In this document: positions 5,714 through 7,388 of the stretch, piece by piece
Layout: each line of letters starts with the position of its first letter
Position numbering within the stretch: the stretch's first letter is position 1
Position numbers and translations under genes: made by a program
The notes under the pieces: model-generated
Databases searched by the model: none
What the model was told of the DNA's origin: nothing
What the model saw: the letters and a program-made list of their open reading frames with translations, nothing else
NCBI GenBank assembly: GCA_038211295.1
Contig: JBBQVS010000122.1
Span: 1 to 7,388 of the forward strand
Reading direction: 5' to 3'
Length of the DNA stretch: 7,388 nt
Source: JBBQVS01 sp038211295
GTDB taxonomy: Bacteria; Chloroflexota; Ktedonobacteria; Ktedonobacterales; Ktedonobacteraceae

Positions 5714-6817
5714 CTACTCGTCGGATGCTTCCTCTTTGTGCCAATCAAGGCGGCGTTTTAGTTGGTTGCAATCGGTAAAAGGGATGCGTTTCTCGTGCTG
5801 GAGTCGGCCCACGACAATGCCAGGGGCGATGCCAATGCTGCTGGCGAATGCCTCGATACCGACCTTCGAGCGGTATGTATTTTGTGTTGTGAATTGCTGC
5901 CACTGCTCGTTGTTTATCAGTACATTAGCGGCGAACGCGTCGGCCTCTTGCTCTTGCTGAGTTTTCTGCTCTAGTTCTAAAAAGATTTTTCGCTTTCCAT
6001 GCAGGAGAATGTGACCAGCCTCATGAAAAAGCGTAAACCAGAGCTGGTCGTCGGTTTTATAGCGTAGACTAAGTTGAAGCAAAGCTTTTGTTGCTGTTAC
6101 CCAACGTGTCGCACCACAAATGCCCGTTTTGGGCAAGTCTTGCACAAACACTACTGCGACACCGGCAGCAGCACAGAGACGCACGAGTTCTTGCTGAGTA
6201 TCTTCGATGGGTTGCGCCGTCAACGCCCGTATCTGTACAAGTGCCTCGCGGAATGCCTGCTCGTTGTACAGGGCGCAGTCCACTGCCTGGGCTTCTAGCT
6301 CGCCCTGTCGCAACCATGCAGTTATTGCGCCATCGCTGCTTGTACGTTTCGTCGATTGGCGGTATGCAATTTCTTCATTCTCCCAGATGGCACGCCACGC
6401 GTCAGGCGAGGCCACGCTAAAAAACTTTAGTGCCTCGAACACTTGCTGCGATTTATCCTGCACCTCTGGAATCCAGCCCCGCTTCATCATCTCTTTAATT
6501 GGAATTTCTTGCAACCATGATTGCCACTTCTGAAGCTCTTCTTTCGCAGCGAGACGAGCAAGGTGTTCTCTATAACGCTGCTCTCTTCTTAACCAGAAAC
6601 GCGCGGGAACTGAGAGAACCTGCTCTAGTTGTAGCGCAGTTTCAGGGGTAATAGCGGTTTTCCCCTGTACAATTTCATTGATTGTCTTGACGGGACGCAT
6701 CATGCGCTTTGCAAGCTCAGATTGGGACATGTTCCGTACTTCAAGTGCCTCTAAAAGTGTTTCTCCGGGAGCCGAAACGGAATCAGAGTGGGGGTGATTT
6801 TGCAATGTGTTAGCCAT
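5714..6817 (-). CDS. higA: HigA-type antitoxin fused to ImmA/IrrE metallopeptidase domain
   Basis: A 367-residue two-domain protein. Residues about 18-85 form a HigA/VapI-type helix-turn-helix, with SQSELAKRM, KTINEIVQGK and the ITPETALQLEQVLSVPARFW block seen in HigA antitoxins. A linker region with KEMMKRGWI and FFSVASPDAW (about 90-150) is typical of this fused family. The C-terminal ImmA/IrrE domain (about 205-345) carries the zinc motif HEAGH (265-269) and the downstream EADAFAA (291-297), whose glutamate is the likely third ligand. The ATG at 6817 has AAGGA at 6823-6827 and overlaps the toxin stop by 8 bp, so the two genes are translationally coupled. The HTH half is expected to bind the operon operator and the toxin. 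The peptidase half is intact and may cleave a regulator, or the protein itself; the target is unknown. Confidence 0.9.
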   Translation of the reverse strand: MANTLQNHPHSDSVSAPGETLLEALEVRNMSQSELAKRMMRPVKTINEIVQGKTAITPETALQLEQVLSVPARFWLRREQRYREHLARLAAKEELQKWQSWLQEIPIKEMMKRGWIPEVQDKSQQVFEALKFFSVASPDAWRAIWENEEIAYRQSTKRTSSDGAITAWLRQGELEAQAVDCALYNEQAFREALVQIRALTAQPIEDTQQELVRLCAAAGVAVVFVQDLPKTGICGATRWVTATKALLQLSLRYKTDDQLWFTLFHEAGHILLHGKRKIFLELEQKTQQEQEADAFAANVLINNEQWQQFTTQNTYRSKVGIEAFASSIGIAPGIVVGRLQHEKRIPFTDCNQLKRRLDWHKEEASDE

Positions 6818-7148
6818 GATAATCCTTTATTTCAAGAATCCTGATAACTGTAACTTTCTTCCAGTCTAACCCGCCAGCCTCTTTTGTTGGAATTGGCTCA
6901 TTAGCTGGTTCAAAAACAAGTCGATAGGGGTGTTTCAAATCTACCGCCAACGTCCCCTGTCTATCACCTTTTAGTTCATGGCATCTTGCTTGGGTCAGGA
7001 TGCGTATGTCTTCAAGGGTATCAGCGTCTATAAAATTGTCAAGGTGGCGTCTGATTGCTCTTGCCTGATCTGAACCATACTTTTTAGCAAGCTGAATCTG
7101 ATCGCTGCATTGCTTCTCTAGCTTACCGTTACCATAGAGAATTTCCAC
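6810..7148 (-). CDS. higB: HigB/RelE-like toxin of a type II toxin-antitoxin module
   Basis: A 112-residue member of the HigB (RelE/ParE-superfamily) toxins. It starts EILYGNGKLEKQCSDQ and carries the family block LTQARCHELKGDRQGTLAVDLKHPYRLVFEP. Known HigB proteins are mRNA interferases acting on ribosome-bound transcripts; that activity is inferred here. I place the start at GTG 7148, because GGAGG (7157-7161) lies 8 nt upstream and the protein then begins at the usual HigB N-terminus. An upstream TTG at 7163 would sit within its own ribosome-binding site. The toxin comes first and the antitoxin second, the usual higBA order, with an 8-bp overlap. The gene is visibly more A+T-rich than dgcN, dgcA or htrA. 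Confidence 0.9.
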   Translation of the reverse strand: MEILYGNGKLEKQCSDQIQLAKKYGSDQARAIRRHLDNFIDADTLEDIRILTQARCHELKGDRQGTLAVDLKHPYRLVFEPANEPIPTKEAGGLDWKKVTVIRILEIKDYHG

Positions 7149-7167
7149 ACTGCCAGCCTCCAAAATC

Positions 7168-7188
7168 TATTAACCTTTGGGGTTAGTA
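7168..7188. promoter_or_regulatory. Candidate operator of the toxin-antitoxin operon
   Basis: An imperfect palindrome, TATTAACC-N5-GGTTAGTA, with 7 of 8 half-site positions matching. It covers the predicted transcription start (about 7184), immediately downstream of the -10. This is where a HigA-type antitoxin would be expected to bind for autorepression. Binding is inferred from position and symmetry. Confidence 0.55.
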
Positions 7189-7190
7189 TT

Positions 7191-7219
7191 ATTATAGCAC
7201 AAAATCCTAATCATGTACA
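7191..7219 (-). promoter_or_regulatory. Promoter of the higB-higA operon
   Basis: On the minus strand a TATAAT (7191-7196) is preceded by TGC, forming an extended -10. TGTACA (7214-7219) lies 17 nt upstream and matches the -35 consensus at four of six positions. The start is predicted near 7184, about 36 nt before the toxin GTG. It lies in the short gap after the preceding gene's stop (7223), so the module has its own promoter. Confidence 0.7.
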
Positions 7220-7222
7220 GCG

Positions 7223-7388
7223 TCATAGGCGACGCGCGACCACTATGAAGCCGACAATGCCGAGCAGGAGCAGCGCGAGGCCGAGCAGGGCGCGTGTGCT
7301 GGCGAGGTTGAGCGCGAAGAAGTGTTGCGCGACTGACACGGGCGAGTTTGGTGGCGACGTGAGTGTGGGCGTGGTCACAATGGTGGGC
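7223..7388 (-). CDS. C-terminal end of a membrane-anchored protein (partial)
   Basis: The minus strand is open from the right window edge to a TGA at 7223-7225 and gives 54 residues. They begin with a Thr/Pro/Ser/Val-rich stretch (PTIVTTPTLTSPPNSPVSV), then a hydrophobic helix of about 20 residues (roughly 33-51, LLGLALLLLGIVGFIVV) and a final ARRL. This is the layout of a secreted or surface protein held by a C-terminal membrane helix, with the basic end inside. No LPXTG-type sorting motif is visible in the part seen. The high-GC codon use matches the resident genes and differs from the adjacent toxin gene. The family cannot be named from this fragment. Confidence 0.65.
   Translation of the reverse strand, partial: PTIVTTPTLTSPPNSPVSVAQHFFALNLASTRALLGLALLLLGIVGFIVVARRL

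Noticed and set aside
7149..7163. TTG start at 7163 for the HigB-like toxin
   Set aside because: The TTG overlaps the GGAGG site that serves the GTG at 7148, and five extra residues would precede the usual HigB N-terminus.
1..7388. tRNA, rRNA, insertion sequence or transposase
   Set aside because: No cloverleaf-like sequence, rRNA core motif, transposase frame or terminal inverted repeats with target duplications were recognised by eye on either strand.

Overview
The window looks like chromosomal DNA from a high-GC bacterium. My best guess is a member of the Chloroflexota, possibly Ktedonobacteria-like. This is an inference from the bS21 gene paired with a CxxC-x17-CxxC zinc-ribbon gene, the short palindromic GC-rich repeats between genes, and the codon style; no rRNA or other decisive marker is present.

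Layout, left to right. (1) Positions 1-2087, plus strand: the 3' part of a DUF1611 P-loop protein (DgcN-like D-glutamate N-acetyltransferase) followed by an enolase-superfamily epimerase/racemase (DgcA-like). Together they resemble the two-gene D-glutamate catabolic route: N-acetylation of D-Glu, then racemisation to N-acetyl-L-Glu. (2) Positions 2096-2146: a perfect 15-bp inverted repeat lies between convergent genes and probably terminates both. (3) Positions 2154-2695, minus strand: a two-gene operon of a zinc-ribbon protein and ribosomal protein bS21 (rpsU), with an extended -10 promoter and a roughly 105-nt leader. (4) Positions 2696-3067: a divergent intergenic region with a 19-bp-period tandem repeat and a candidate htrA promoter. 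(5) Positions 3068-4531, plus strand: a membrane-anchored HtrA/DegP-type serine protease with a long Pro/Gln/Ala-rich cytoplasmic N-terminus. (6) Positions 4532-4800: non-coding, with degenerate short repeats and a hairpin. (7) Positions 4801-5571, minus strand: a seven-helix membrane protein of unknown function. (8) Positions 5645-5687: a strong hairpin terminator that abuts the promoter of the membrane-protein gene. (9) Positions 5714-7148, minus strand: a HigB-like toxin gene overlapping a gene for a HigA-type antitoxin fused to an ImmA/IrrE metallopeptidase. The pair has its own promoter and a palindromic candidate operator. (10) Positions 7223-7388, minus strand: the C-terminal end of another gene, encoding a Pro/Thr-rich stretch and a final membrane helix.

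The toxin-antitoxin block is visibly richer in A+T than its surroundings, as expected for an acquired module. The other genes look like resident housekeeping, stress and catabolic genes. I do not see a completely new system. The items most worth a second look are the HigB / HigA-ImmA module with its operator, the substrate of the DgcN/DgcA-like pair, the zinc-ribbon-rpsU operon leader, the orphan seven-helix protein, and the two families of intergenic repeats.
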